A DNA stretch of 64,000 nucleotides from Odobenus rosmarus divergens (taxonomy: Eukaryota; Chordata; Mammalia; Carnivora; Odobenidae). The stretch spans positions 547,174-611,173 of the forward strand of contig NW_004451011.1 in assembly GCF_000321225.1 (NCBI RefSeq), read 5' to 3'. Positions within the stretch are counted from its first letter, which is position 1. Each line of letters begins with the position of its first letter. The position numbers were made by a program, and so were the translations under genes. Below are positions 63,185 to 64,000 of this stretch, piece after piece. Below the pieces are notes generated by a model. It was not told the DNA's origin. It saw only the letters and a program-made list of their open reading frames with translations, and searched no databases.

Positions 63185-64000
63185 GTAAATGTGGCTAGGT
63201 TGGTGACAGAATTAATGTGGTTTTATGCATCTTTGAAATTATTCTTATCAGTTCACTTTGCTTAAATGAGCCAGTAATTAGTCTGATTGTCTTTGCTAAG
63301 TGTTTTAAGCTCCACGCCCAACTTTATGATGAAATTGTTAAGTTGAATTTGTTTTTTTATGCATTTGTTTCTTATCCACAACTTCTTCCTGAAAGACACA
63401 GAGGCTACTAGTTAGCGTATTTTTGTTCATAGTGCTATCTCTGGACAAATGACTTTTTAATCTGCTTTAGTATTTTCACTAGGTAGGTGAGATTTTTGGT
63501 GATTTCTAAGATTGCAGTTTTGTCTACTGAATGACTCATATTGTAGTGAAATAGTAATTGTTTAAGGATGGTTCTAATCTTAAGAATTTTAGTCAGTGTA
63601 ACATGTTATTTAATATCTCATAAATTGTAGCTTTTGTATTCTGTCTCCAATTTATGAATTTGTGGTTAAGTGTTACGCTGTGATTGAGAGTACTTGAAGG
63701 TCTCATTAATTTGCATTTTCAGTTAGTCACCCCTGATGGTTAATGTTGTCATCAAACCAAAATGTGATTTATATAACTGAGGTAAGAAAGTAGTATTAGG
63801 AAATTTGATATTTCAAAGAACTCAAAGGTATCTTTTTGAAAGATTTTTTTTTGAGAGATTTTTAAGCAGGTTTTGTCCCTGAATGTGGTACATGTTTAAT
63901 TTTATAGATGATTGGAAATATATTAAACAAAAGTGAAAAAAACAAATCACCTAAATAGCACTACTTTGCAATAACAATTATTAATATTTTAATGAAAAGA
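63185..64000. other. Start of intron 12, unique, open at the window edge
   Basis: No exon follows before the end of the window; the next RRM exon must lie to the right. Confidence 0.6.

Noticed and set aside
1..64000. CRISPR arrays, phage or bacterial systems
   Set aside because: Repeats are dispersed SINEs and LINEs and the gene is spliced; nothing prokaryotic is present.

Overview
The window is nuclear DNA from a placental mammal, and the repeats point to a carnivoran. It holds more than sixty copies of tRNA-Lys-derived CAN-SINEs: a 5' end reading like 'cctgggtggctcagt', an internal 'gatcatgacctgagcc' block, a CT-rich stretch and an 'aataaataaaatcttt' tail. The consensus looks neither canid nor felid and suits an arctoid carnivore (bear, seal or mustelid); that placement is inference.

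The main gene is RBM27 on the + strand. Twelve coding exons join without a frame break from the ATG at 22936 to 63184 (1,893 nt, 631 codons). They encode the N-terminal PWI-like domain, an RS-type basic region, one CCCH zinc finger (C279-x8-C288-x5-C294-x3-H298), long Pro and Pro-Gly rich linkers and the first part of the RRM. Every intron is GT-AG. The rest of the gene lies beyond the right edge.

The left edge to about 9 kb is the start of a divergent gene on the minus strand. A CpG-rich promoter at about 8.65-9.02 kb carries three ZNF143-type ACTACAA motifs and a coding stub (ATG GCG followed by a consensus donor). This fits exon 1 of LARS1, the head-to-head neighbour of RBM27 in human 5q32, with 1-8650 as its first intron. 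From 9 to 22.4 kb is intergenic sequence filled with SINEs, MIR, L2 and old DNA-transposon or LTR pieces. From 22.4 to 23.25 kb is the RBM27 CpG-island promoter with two CCAAT/E2F-like modules. The introns (23-64 kb) hold SINEs, antisense L1 remnants and a few short L1 3' ends.

Points worth a second look: a degenerate ~52-bp G-rich array just inside intron 1; a tandem duplication that copies the exon-6 donor site and turns the copy into GC; strong antisense bias of SINEs in both genes; a ~9-kb SINE-free stretch in introns 8-10; six consecutive phase-1 introns; three L1 tails truncated at the same G-run; and a 50-N gap whose two flanks overlap. I found no CRISPR, operon or other prokaryotic system and no new protein-coding gene.
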